A stretch of 64,000 nucleotides of DNA from an uncultured Leifsonia sp. (GTDB taxonomy: Bacteria; Actinomycetota; Actinomycetes; Actinomycetales; Microbacteriaceae). The stretch's first letter is position 1, and every line of letters begins with the position of its first letter. A program made the translations under genes and the position numbers. This document shows, in pieces, positions 26,509 through 34,053 of this stretch. Below the pieces are notes generated by a model, which searched no databases, had not been told where the DNA came from, and saw only the letters and a program-made list of their open reading frames with translations. The stretch covers positions 1-64,000 of the forward strand of contig NZ_CAMFLC010000014.1 of assembly GCF_945957465.1 (NCBI RefSeq). Reading direction: 5' to 3'.

Positions 26509-28800
26509 TCAGCGCGCCGCGCCGACGGATGCGGGAAGCTCCGCGGTGACCGAGACCGGTCCGCCGCTCAACTGCTGGTCCTCGCGGCCGGGCAGCCGCA
26601 GGATGCCGCCGACCCCGTCGGGGAGCTCGGCGTCGACCGTCAGCAGGTCGCCATCGAGGCTCCAGCGCACCGACACCCGGCCGTGCGGGGTCTCGAGCGA
26701 GGTGGCCGCCTCCGTGAGACCGCCGCCCGGCTGCGGAGCGACGAGCACCGACGCGTAACCCGGCTCCAGTGGCGCGAGGCCGCCCACGACGCGGTGCATC
26801 CAGTCGGCGACCGCGCCGAGCGCGTAGTGGTTGAAGGAGGTCATCTCGCCCGGGTTGATGGTGCCGTCCGGCAGCATCGAGTCCCAGCGCTCCCACACGG
26901 TCGTCGCGCCCATGGTGACCGGGTAGAGCCAGGACGGGCACTCCTTCTCCAGCAGGAGCCGGTAGGCGACGTCGGTGTGCCCGGTCTTGGTCAGCGCGTC
27001 GGCGATGAACGGCGTGCCGGCGAAGCCCGTCGAGATGCGGTAGCCGGCTTCGGCCGCGAGCTCCGCGAGCCGATCGCCCGCGACCTCCTCGTCGGCCGGG
27101 TCGAGCAGCCCGAACTGGATGGCCAAGGCGTAGACCGTGGTGCAGTCGCTCGTGACGACGCCATCACGCACGTACTCCCGGTTGAAGGCCTCCCGGAGGT
27201 CGTTCGCGATCGCACGGAACTCGGCCTCCTCGTCGGCGCGGCCGAGCAGTGCGGCGGTATCGGCCACGATCCGCGCCGAGTGGTAGGCGCACGCGGTCGC
27301 CACGACGCCCTTGTCGGCCTTGGCGGCCGCCGGGTTCTCCGGCGGCGCATCCGGGTCGAGCCAGTCGCCGAACTGGAAGTTCGCATCCCAGACACCGGTC
27401 GGCGACAGCAGCGATTTCACCCGCCGCACGTGCGAGGTCATCGAGCCGAACTGCCGCTTCAGCACCTCCCGATCGCCGTACGCCTGGTACAGCGTCCACG
27501 GCACCCACACCGCAGCGTCCGACCAGATCGCCGTCGAGTCGGGAACACCGAACTCCGACGAGCGGTCGCGGTCGTGGAACTTGAGCACGTCCGGGATGAC
27601 GAAGCCGACGATCCCGTCGTGGTGCTGCTGCTCGAGGTCGAGGTCGACCAGCCAGTCGGACAGGAAGGCGTCCACGTCGTACAGGAACGCGGCCGTCGGC
27701 GCGAACGCCGCGATGTCGCCGGTCCAGCCGAGCCGCTCGTCGCGCTGCGGGCAGTCGGTGGGTACGTCGAGGAAGTTGCCGCGCATCCCCCACACCACGT
27801 TCTCGTGGAACTGGTTGAGCAGCGGGTCGGAGCTGCTGAACTCGCCGATGCGCGTCAGCTCCGAGCCGACCGCGATGGCCGTCAGGTCATCCGCCTGCAG
27901 CTCGCCCGGCCAGCCCTCGATCTCCGCATAGCGGAAGCCGTGGAAGGTGAACGTGGGCTCGAACTCGTCGGCTCCACCGCTGAGGATGTAGCGGTCGGTG
28001 GCCTTCGCCGAGCGCAGCGGACGCACCCCCAGCTCGCCGTGCTCGAGCACCTCGGCGTGCCGGATGGTCACCTCCGTGCCGGCGGGGCCCTGCACGCGCA
28101 CCTTGATCCAGCCGACCAGGTTCTGCCCGAAGTCCACCAGCGTCTTGCCCGAGGGGGAGGTGCTGATCTCCTGCACGGGGAGACTCGCCCAGCGCTTCAC
28201 CGACGGGCCGATGTACGGCTCGAGCTGGGCCGTGTCGAAATCGACTGCATGGGTGCCGGTCCAGCCTTCGCCCGAGAACCCGGGCATCTTCCAGGCGTCG
28301 TCGCGCAGGCGGGCGTCGATGGTCTCGCCGTCGTACAGATCGTTCTCGAGCACAGCGCTCGGGCCGCTCGCCCAGCTGTCGTCGGTGACCACGAACTGGG
28401 TGCTGCCGTCGGCGAACTCCACCTCCAGCTGCGCGAAGGCCCCGAGGGTGTCGCCGTACCAGGAGCCCTTGCCCGACCAGCCCAGGCGGCCGCCGAACCA
28501 GCCCTTGCCGAGCGCGATTCCGAGCACGGCGCTGCTCTCGGAGGATGCCGCGTGCACCAGGTCGGTGACGTCGTAGGTCGCGTAGCGCAGCCGCCACTCG
28601 TAGCTGCTCCAACCGGGGGTGAGGAGGTCGTCGGAGACCGCGCGACCGTTGAGCCACGCCTCCAGCACGCCGTGGGCGGTGATGGCCAGGGTGGCGCGGG
28701 TCACGGCGCCGTGACCCTCCTCGAGCGTGAACTCCCCGCGCAGCAGCGGGGCTCCGGCGAAGTCTTCGTCGGCGGCGATCATCTGGGCGTGCCAAGTCAT
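26509..28800 (-). CDS. GH78 alpha-L-rhamnosidase
   Basis: Removes terminal alpha-L-rhamnose from oligosaccharides or glycosides. 763 residues in the GH78 order: N-terminal carbohydrate-binding/beta domains (LEAWLNGRAVSDDLLTPGWSSYEWRL ... LVDFGQNLVGWIKVRVQG), then the (alpha/alpha)6 barrel with the signature DVPTDCPQRDERLGWTGD (about 342-359) that carries the general acid, TTVWERWDS and the C-terminal beta domain. No signal peptide, so it acts inside the cell on imported rhamnosides. It follows the two permeases in the same direction. Confidence 0.93.
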   Translation of the reverse strand: MTWHAQMIAADEDFAGAPLLRGEFTLEEGHGAVTRATLAITAHGVLEAWLNGRAVSDDLLTPGWSSYEWRLRYATYDVTDLVHAASSESSAVLGIALGKGWFGGRLGWSGKGSWYGDTLGAFAQLEVEFADGSTQFVVTDDSWASGPSAVLENDLYDGETIDARLRDDAWKMPGFSGEGWTGTHAVDFDTAQLEPYIGPSVKRWASLPVQEISTSPSGKTLVDFGQNLVGWIKVRVQGPAGTEVTIRHAEVLEHGELGVRPLRSAKATDRYILSGGADEFEPTFTFHGFRYAEIEGWPGELQADDLTAIAVGSELTRIGEFSSSDPLLNQFHENVVWGMRGNFLDVPTDCPQRDERLGWTGDIAAFAPTAAFLYDVDAFLSDWLVDLDLEQQHHDGIVGFVIPDVLKFHDRDRSSEFGVPDSTAIWSDAAVWVPWTLYQAYGDREVLKRQFGSMTSHVRRVKSLLSPTGVWDANFQFGDWLDPDAPPENPAAAKADKGVVATACAYHSARIVADTAALLGRADEEAEFRAIANDLREAFNREYVRDGVVTSDCTTVYALAIQFGLLDPADEEVAGDRLAELAAEAGYRISTGFAGTPFIADALTKTGHTDVAYRLLLEKECPSWLYPVTMGATTVWERWDSMLPDGTINPGEMTSFNHYALGAVADWMHRVVGGLAPLEPGYASVLVAPQPGGGLTEAATSLETPHGRVSVRWSLDGDLLTVDAELPDGVGGILRLPGREDQQLSGGPVSVTAELPASVGAAR

Positions 28801-28868
28801 GGTTGTCGTCTCTCTCGTTTTCGTCTCGTTCGGTTGTCGTGTTCTGCGATGGTCGGATTCGTCCGCCG

Positions 28869-29702
28869 TCAGCCCTTGACGGCGCCGCTGGTCATGCCGG
28901 CGACGATCTGGCGGTTGAAGAAGATGTAGGCGACCAGCGGCGGGATGGTGATGAGCAGGATGTCCATGAAGAGCAGGTTGTAGAAGCTCAGGTTCTGCCC
29001 CGAGAACGTGTAGAGCGTGGTCTGCACGGTCGCGTTGTCGGAGCCGGGCAGGAAGTACAGCGGACCGGCGAAGTCGTTGAACACGAACACCGACTGCACG
29101 ACGATCACGGTCACGATCACAGGGCGCAGCAGCGGCAGGATGACCTGGAAGAACAGGCGCACCCGGCCGGCGCCGTCGAGCACCGCCGCCTCGTCGAGCT
29201 CCTTGGGCACCGTGTTGAAGAACGCCCGGAACAGCAGGATGCAGAACGACAGGCCGAAGGTCGTCTCGATGAGGATCATGCCCGGCATGGTCTTGTAGAG
29301 GCCCACGCCCTGCAGCACCCAGATGGTCGGCACGACGGCGGGCGGCACGATCAGGCCGGCGAGCACGAAGAAGTTCACGACCGGGCCCCACTTGCTGCGC
29401 TTGCGCGCCAGGATGTAGCCGGCCATCGCGGACAGGATCACCATGAGCGCCACCGACCCGACCGTGAGCACGAACGAGTTCAGGAACGCCCGCCAGATCA
29501 GGCCGTCGTTGCTCTGGAGCACCGCGACCAGGTTGGGGAAGAACAGCCACTCCTTGGGCCAGGTGAAGGAGAGGCTGGAGGCGTCCTCGGGGGTTTTGGC
29601 GGCCTGGAGCACGACGAAGGTGAACGGGATGAGGAAGACGACGACGGAGACCAGGATCGCGATGACGCCGACGATCCAGGCGCGGGTCTTGGCGGCGGTC
29701 AC
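28869..29702 (-). CDS. CUT1 ABC permease (MalG type), rhamnoside importer
   Basis: 277 residues, six helices, EAA loop ELDEAAVLDGAGRVRLFFQ (about 178-196) and the typical terminal IVAGMTSGAVKG. GTG at 29702 overlaps the preceding permease stop (GTGA), with GGTGGAG as ribosome binding site. The long upstream in-frame extension is a shadow of the other permease. Works with the adjacent permease and binding protein; ATPase must be supplied from elsewhere. Confidence 0.9.
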   Translation of the reverse strand: MTAAKTRAWIVGVIAILVSVVVFLIPFTFVVLQAAKTPEDASSLSFTWPKEWLFFPNLVAVLQSNDGLIWRAFLNSFVLTVGSVALMVILSAMAGYILARKRSKWGPVVNFFVLAGLIVPPAVVPTIWVLQGVGLYKTMPGMILIETTFGLSFCILLFRAFFNTVPKELDEAAVLDGAGRVRLFFQVILPLLRPVIVTVIVVQSVFVFNDFAGPLYFLPGSDNATVQTTLYTFSGQNLSFYNLLFMDILLITIPPLVAYIFFNRQIVAGMTSGAVKG

Positions 29703-30646
29703 AGCTCCACCTGCTTTCTGTTGAGGACGTACGACAGCGGCACCATGATCAGCGTGACCACGAGGAAGAGCACCACGTTGCCTGCCGTGGAGAGGCCGTA
29801 GAAGCCGGCCTGGTACTGCTTGTAGATCACCGATGCGAGTACGTCGCTGGTGAAGCCCGGGCCCCCTCCGGTGGTGGCCCAGATGATGTCGAACGAACGC
29901 AGTCCGCCGATCAGCGACAGGATGATGACCGTCGCGGTCGCCCCGCGACTGAGCGGGATGGTGATCCGCCGGAGGATCTGCCCGTATCCCGCGCCGTCGA
30001 TGCGAGCCGCCTCGTAGTACTCGTTCGGGATGGCGACGATTCCGGCCATGAAGATCAGGGTGGCGATGCCGACGCCCTTCCAGATGTCGACTCCGGCGAT
30101 CGTGTAGAGCGCGAGGTTGGGGTCGGTGAACCAGCCCGGCTGCGGCAGCCCGAAGAAGCCGAGCACGGCGTTGACCATGCCGTGGAACGGGTCGAGCAGC
30201 GCCTTCCAGAGGATGCCGACGCCGATGGTCGACAGCAGCACCGGGAAGAACACCACGGCGCGCAGGTAGCCGCGCCCGACCACCGGGGCGGTCAGCAGCA
30301 GCGCGAGCGCGAACCCGATGATCACCTTGGCGCCCGACGTGAGGACCGCGTAGATGAGGGTGTGGATGAAGCTGGTGTAGAGCTGCGGGTCCTGGAAGAA
30401 CTGCACGTAGTTCGCGAACCCGATGAACTGCGAGTCGAACAGCGACCACCGTGTCAGCGAGAAGTAGAAGGACGAGATCGTCGGGATCGCGAAGAAGACC
30501 ACATAGAGGACGATCGCGGGGATGAAGAACCACGTCGGATAATGCGATCGCATCCGCGATCTCCGGGGTTTGCCGGTGTGCGAGGCCCCCACCTCGCTGA
30601 TGATGTCGGCCGCTTGGGCTGCGGTCGCGGGACTGGCCGTCGACAT
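29699..30646 (-). CDS. CUT1 ABC permease (MalF type), rhamnoside importer
   Basis: 315 residues with a ~40-residue cytoplasmic N-terminus, six helices and the EAA loop EYYEAARIDGAGYGQILRRI (about 212-231). Pairs with the overlapping downstream permease to form the channel for the rhamnoside bound by the lipoprotein at 30725. Cargo specificity is inferred from the adjacent GH78 gene and rhamnose catabolic genes. Confidence 0.9.
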   Translation of the reverse strand: MSTASPATAAQAADIISEVGASHTGKPRRSRMRSHYPTWFFIPAIVLYVVFFAIPTISSFYFSLTRWSLFDSQFIGFANYVQFFQDPQLYTSFIHTLIYAVLTSGAKVIIGFALALLLTAPVVGRGYLRAVVFFPVLLSTIGVGILWKALLDPFHGMVNAVLGFFGLPQPGWFTDPNLALYTIAGVDIWKGVGIATLIFMAGIVAIPNEYYEAARIDGAGYGQILRRITIPLSRGATATVIILSLIGGLRSFDIIWATTGGGPGFTSDVLASVIYKQYQAGFYGLSTAGNVVLFLVVTLIMVPLSYVLNRKQVEL

Positions 30647-30687
30647 AGTCTGCTCCTCGTCGAGTCTTCCGGGGGGGTGTGTGGTGC

Positions 30688-30719
30688 CGCCCGGGCCGGC
30701 CGCGAGGCCGGCCCGGGCG
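30688..30719 (-). terminator. Perfect 14-bp intercistronic hairpin
   Basis: Arms CGCCCGGGCCGGCC (30688-30701) and GGCCGGCCCGGGCG (30706-30719) around a tetraloop, 5 bases after the binding-protein stop. Being inside an operon without a T-run, it probably lowers read-through and stabilises the binding-protein mRNA, the same arrangement as in the beta-glucoside operon. Confidence 0.8.
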
Positions 30720-30724
30720 AGGGC

Positions 30725-32044
30725 TCACCAGCCCTTGATGCCGAGCTGCTGGGCCTGGGCCTTCACGTCCTGGTCGTACAGGGCGGCACCCTGCTGCGCG
30801 GTCGAGATGCCCGAGCCGACCTGGATCAGGATCTTCTCCAGGTTCGGGCCCTTGATCGGCGACAGGAACTCGAGCGCGAGGCCCGTCTTCTTGTCCTCCT
30901 GGTACTTCAGCTCGTCCTGCACGAGCGCCGGAGCGTTCGCGGGGAGCTTGCAGGTGCTGATCGCGAACGGACCGGCCGGGGTGCCGGCGCTGTTCTGGAT
31001 GTCGCAGCCCGTGGGCGAGTTGATGAAGGCGACGAGCTTCTTGGCCGCCGTCAGCTTGTCACCGGTCGTGGTCTTCGGGATGTAAGCCGCGGCCGGCTCC
31101 CAGACCGTCGCGTGCGGCTCACCGGAGTCGGCCGGCATCGCGAAGTAACCGATGTCGTTGATCTGGTCGGGGTTGGACTGCAGCACGTTGCTGATCACGG
31201 CCGTGATCATCGGGTACTGCGCGCCCTCGCCGGTGGCCAGCATCTTGAGGGCGTTGACGTTCGTCAAGGATGCGTAGTCCTTGTTCATCAGGCCCTTGTC
31301 GAAGATCTCCTGCGTGTGCGTGAACCCCGCGAGCGCCGGCTCCTTCGAGTACTTGGCGTCGGGCTTGTTCGCCGTGTAATCGGCTGCCCACTTCGGGTCC
31401 TGGGCGTTGACGTTGGCGAAGTCGGCGAGCACGAACAGCTGACTCGTCCAGGTGTCACCGTAGGACTGGATCACCGGGACGATTCCGGCTGCCTTGATCT
31501 TCTCGCTGTTGGAGATGAACTCGTCCCAGGTCTTCGGCACGGTCAGACCGAGCTTCTCGTAGACCTTCTTGTTGTACATGATGCCGCCGTTGAACGACGT
31601 GCTCATCGGGGCACCGTAGGTGGCCTTGTCCGTACTGACCGTCTTCTTGAAATCGCTGGTGAGGTCCTTCACCCACGGCTCGTCGGTGAGCGGCTGGAGC
31701 TGGGTGTCGGGGTGCAGCGCCTGGAAGAGCGATCCCGAGTTGTAGAGGAAGACGTCGTTCATCTCGCCCGTCGAGAGGCGGGTCTTGATGAGGTTGTCGC
31801 CGTCGGTTCCGCCGGGACGGGTCTCGACCTTCACCGTGATCTTCGGGTTGGCCTTGTGGAACGCCGACGCGAGGTCGTTCGCGAACTTGGTGCTGGCGGG
31901 GTCGTTGCCACCCGCGAGGAGCGAGATCGTGGTGGAGCCGTCGGAGCTGCCGCCCGACGAGCTGCAGCCGGCGAGCGCGAGCGCCGCGATGGCGAGCCCG
32001 CCGAGAGTGGCGACGACCTTGGTCGTCGTCCTGCGAGAGAACAT
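30725..32044 (-). CDS. CUT1 ABC sugar-binding lipoprotein, rhamnoside importer
   Basis: 439 residues: SRRTT start, signal peptide, lipobox LALAGCSSSGG and a family 1 solute-binding fold. Captures a rhamnose-containing glycoside outside the membrane. ATG at 32044 with AAGGAGG 7 bases upstream, one of the strongest ribosome binding sites in the window; an upstream in-frame ATG would lie before the promoter's start site. First gene of the importer-GH78 transcription unit, divergent from the LacI gene. Confidence 0.92.
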   Translation of the reverse strand: MFSRRTTTKVVATLGGLAIAALALAGCSSSGGSSDGSTTISLLAGGNDPASTKFANDLASAFHKANPKITVKVETRPGGTDGDNLIKTRLSTGEMNDVFLYNSGSLFQALHPDTQLQPLTDEPWVKDLTSDFKKTVSTDKATYGAPMSTSFNGGIMYNKKVYEKLGLTVPKTWDEFISNSEKIKAAGIVPVIQSYGDTWTSQLFVLADFANVNAQDPKWAADYTANKPDAKYSKEPALAGFTHTQEIFDKGLMNKDYASLTNVNALKMLATGEGAQYPMITAVISNVLQSNPDQINDIGYFAMPADSGEPHATVWEPAAAYIPKTTTGDKLTAAKKLVAFINSPTGCDIQNSAGTPAGPFAISTCKLPANAPALVQDELKYQEDKKTGLALEFLSPIKGPNLEKILIQVGSGISTAQQGAALYDQDVKAQAQQLGIKGW

Positions 32045-32097
32045 CAAATACCTCCTTGTATTCGGGACGCTTCCGCCCCTGGGTGCGTGGGGTGTTT

Positions 32098-32142
32098 TGA
32101 AACGCTTCACCTGAAGGTAATTGCTGGGGCGGATCCCGTCAA
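32098..32142 (-). promoter_or_regulatory. Promoter and LacI operator of the rhamnoside importer operon
   Basis: On the minus strand TTGACG (32137-32142) and TACCTT (32114-32119) are spaced by 17 bp. The palindromic site TGAAACGCTTCA (32098-32109) begins 4 bp downstream of the -10, covering the expected transcription start, the normal position for LacI repression. Confidence 0.82.
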
Positions 32143-32357
32143 GAACAAATTGTGTCGATTCAGTAACGAGCCCGCAAGCCGAACCTGAAACGTGCGTTCA
32201 ATCCCGATCGGTCCTGATCTTGTCCTGATAATGCTCCTTTGATCAGGCTTTTTCATAGCTTTTGTTCTCTGAGAATGTCCACATCTATCCGCCCTATTGA
32301 AAATTGTTTCGTTTCAACCACCGCATCCATTACTATGGCCCGCGGGAGGAATGACTC
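32143..32357. other. Regulatory spacer between importer operon and lacI
   Basis: The rest of the 313-bp divergent region. It is AT-richer than its surroundings. It holds a TGAATCG-like half-site (rc, 32157-32163), an imperfect TGAAACG-TG-CGTTCA dyad (32186-32200), CCTGATC (32213-32219) / GATCAGG (32241-32247) arms followed by CTTTTT, and a degenerate TGTTTCGTTTCA (32305-32316) before lacI that could mediate autoregulation. No coding sequence was recognised. Confidence 0.5.
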
Positions 32358-33368
32358 ATGGCTTCTGCAAGCGTCAAAGACGTCGCCGCGCTGGCTCAGG
32401 TGTCCGTCGGAACGGTGTCGAACGTGCTCAACCGGCCCGACATCGTCTCTCCCGAGACCGTCGAGCGCGTCCATCTGGCGATGGAGAAGCTCTCGTACGT
32501 GCGCAACGAAGCGGCGCGTCAACTGCGCCTCGGCCACAGCCAGGCGATCGGGTTGATCTCCCTCAGCGGCGCCAACCCGTTCTTCACCGATGTGGCCGCG
32601 GCCGCCGAGAACGCGGCGTCCGACGCGGGGTACGAGGTCATCGTCGGCAACAGCGACGAGCGCAGCGAACGCGAGGCCGGCTATCTCAACCTCTTCGAGG
32701 AGCTCCGCGTGCGCGGCGTGCTCCTCTCCCCCGTCGGCGACGTGGCACCGCGCCTCCGCCGGATGCGCGACAGGGAGATCCCGGTCGTCCTGGTCGACCG
32801 TGAGAGCAGCGACAGCACCTTCAGCTCGGTGTCGGTGGACGACGTCGCGGGAGGCGCCCTCGCCGCGCAGCACCTCATCGACACCGGCCGCACCCGGATC
32901 CTCTTCGTGGGCGGCCCGGCTGCGATCCAGCAGGTGAGCGACCGCCTCGCCGGCGCCCGCTCGGTCGTCGATCGGCACCCCGGTGTGACTCTGGAGGTCG
33001 TCTTCGGCGACGCGCTCACCGTGCACGAGGGCAGGCGGATCGGCCAGACCGTCGCCGATCGCACCGCAGCGGATCGCCCCGACGCCGTCTTCGCCGCCAA
33101 CGACCTGCTGGCCATCGGCCTCCTGCAGTCGCTGCTCATCGGCGGCAAGCTGGCCGTGCCCGACGAGATCGCTCTCGTCGGCTACGACGACATCCTCTTC
33201 GCCGGAGCGTCCGTCGTACCGCTCACCTCGGTGCGGCAGCCGAGCCACCTCATCGGCGAGACGGCCGTGCAGATCCTGCTCGAGGAGGCCGACGACCGTT
33301 CACTGGAGCCGCGGCACATCCGCTACCAGCCCGAACTGGTCATCCGCGCCAGCACGACCCCCCGCTGA
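32358..33368 (+). CDS. LacI-family regulator of the rhamnose locus
   Basis: 336 residues: N-terminal helix-turn-helix SVKDVAALAQVSVGTVSNVLNRPD, hinge region LRLGHSQAIGLI, then a PBP-like effector domain ending with the usual SVRQPSHLIGE. GGGAGGA lies 7 bases before the ATG. Divergent from the importer operon whose promoter carries a LacI site, so it most likely represses importer, rhamnosidase and catabolic genes until rhamnose or an intermediate is present (inference). Confidence 0.92.
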   Translation: MASASVKDVAALAQVSVGTVSNVLNRPDIVSPETVERVHLAMEKLSYVRNEAARQLRLGHSQAIGLISLSGANPFFTDVAAAAENAASDAGYEVIVGNSDERSEREAGYLNLFEELRVRGVLLSPVGDVAPRLRRMRDREIPVVLVDRESSDSTFSSVSVDDVAGGALAAQHLIDTGRTRILFVGGPAAIQQVSDRLAGARSVVDRHPGVTLEVVFGDALTVHEGRRIGQTVADRTAADRPDAVFAANDLLAIGLLQSLLIGGKLAVPDEIALVGYDDILFAGASVVPLTSVRQPSHLIGETAVQILLEEADDRSLEPRHIRYQPELVIRASTTPR

Positions 33369-33371
33369 CCG

Positions 33372-33410
33372 CACCACCGGCGCCGCCACCACCGGCGCCG
33401 CCACCACCGC
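33372..33410. repeat. 15-bp tandem repeat, 2.6 copies
   Basis: Unit CACCACCGGCGCCGC at 33372-33386 and 33387-33401, then a partial copy to 33410. It begins three bases after the lacI stop. A different 15-bp tandem repeat sits right after another gene at 53120. Confidence 0.85.
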
Positions 33411-33425
33411 CGTCGTCGTCGGTCA

Positions 33426-33486
33426 CGACATTCGTGACGAATGTCGTGATTCGTGGCACGAATGTCGACATTCGTGACGAATGTCG
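33426..33486. repeat. Array of three palindromes between converging genes
   Basis: Two identical 21-bp palindromes, CGACATTCGT-G-ACGAATGTCG, at 33426-33446 and 33466-33486 (10-bp perfect arms, single central base, period 40) flank a third, ATTCGTG-G-CACGAAT, at 33449-33463. All share ATTCGTG half-sites. The array lies between the ends of lacI and marR, so it is not in an obvious promoter. Confidence 0.85.
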
Positions 33487-33493
33487 CACGCAC

Positions 33494-34000
33494 TCAGGGG
33501 CGTTCGCGCAGCCCTGGGATCATGGACAGGCCGGCGAACGCCTGACGGGCGAACCGCGCGACATAGCGCCGCAGGTTCTCGACCTCCTGGGGATCCCACC
33601 CCAGCGTCACCTCATCCACCTGGGCCTGTGCCACCTCCATGATGCGCTCACCGAGTTCGCGACCCGCGCCGGTGAGCGCGACCAGCACGCTGCGCTCGTC
33701 GCGCGGGGCGGGCACACGCGCGACCAGGCCGATCTCCTCCAGCCGCCGGACGATCTTGGAGATGTTGGCCTTGCCCGTGCCGAGGGTCGCCGCCAGGTCG
33801 GTCGGGCGCAGCGCTCCGCGGTAGGCCAGCTGGTTGACCACCACGAACATCGGGATGTCGTCGACCGGGAAGGCAATCTTCTCCATCACCCGCACGCGCA
33901 CCTCGCGGCTGTCGGCCCAGTGGACGATCGACGCGATCGAGAGCCGGAGGTCCAGCGGGTCCTGCTCGATCACCGGCGAGAGGTCGGGGTCGTCCGACAC
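33494..34000 (-). CDS. MarR-family regulator downstream of the GH106-like gene
   Basis: 168 residues with a winged-helix MarR core (YRGALRPTDLAATLGTGKANISKIVRRLEEIGLVARVPAPRDERSVLVALT). GTG at 34000 with GAGGAGG 7 bases upstream. It lies 53 bp after the GH106-like rhamnosidase stop, same strand, so it is probably co-transcribed and may regulate that enzyme's promoter, where a TGTC/GACA dyad is present. The ligand is unknown; no exporter is adjacent, unlike most MarR loci. Confidence 0.88.
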   Translation of the reverse strand: MSDDPDLSPVIEQDPLDLRLSIASIVHWADSREVRVRVMEKIAFPVDDIPMFVVVNQLAYRGALRPTDLAATLGTGKANISKIVRRLEEIGLVARVPAPRDERSVLVALTGAGRELGERIMEVAQAQVDEVTLGWDPQEVENLRRYVARFARQAFAGLSMIPGLRERP

Positions 34001-34053
34001 GCTGCCACCTCCTCTGTTGGGCGCGCTGCCCAGTATCTCAGCCGCGCTCGCTC

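Noticed and set aside
33372-33486. CRISPR-like array
   Set aside because: Repeats are palindromic or tandem without unique spacers of constant length, and no cas genes are present.
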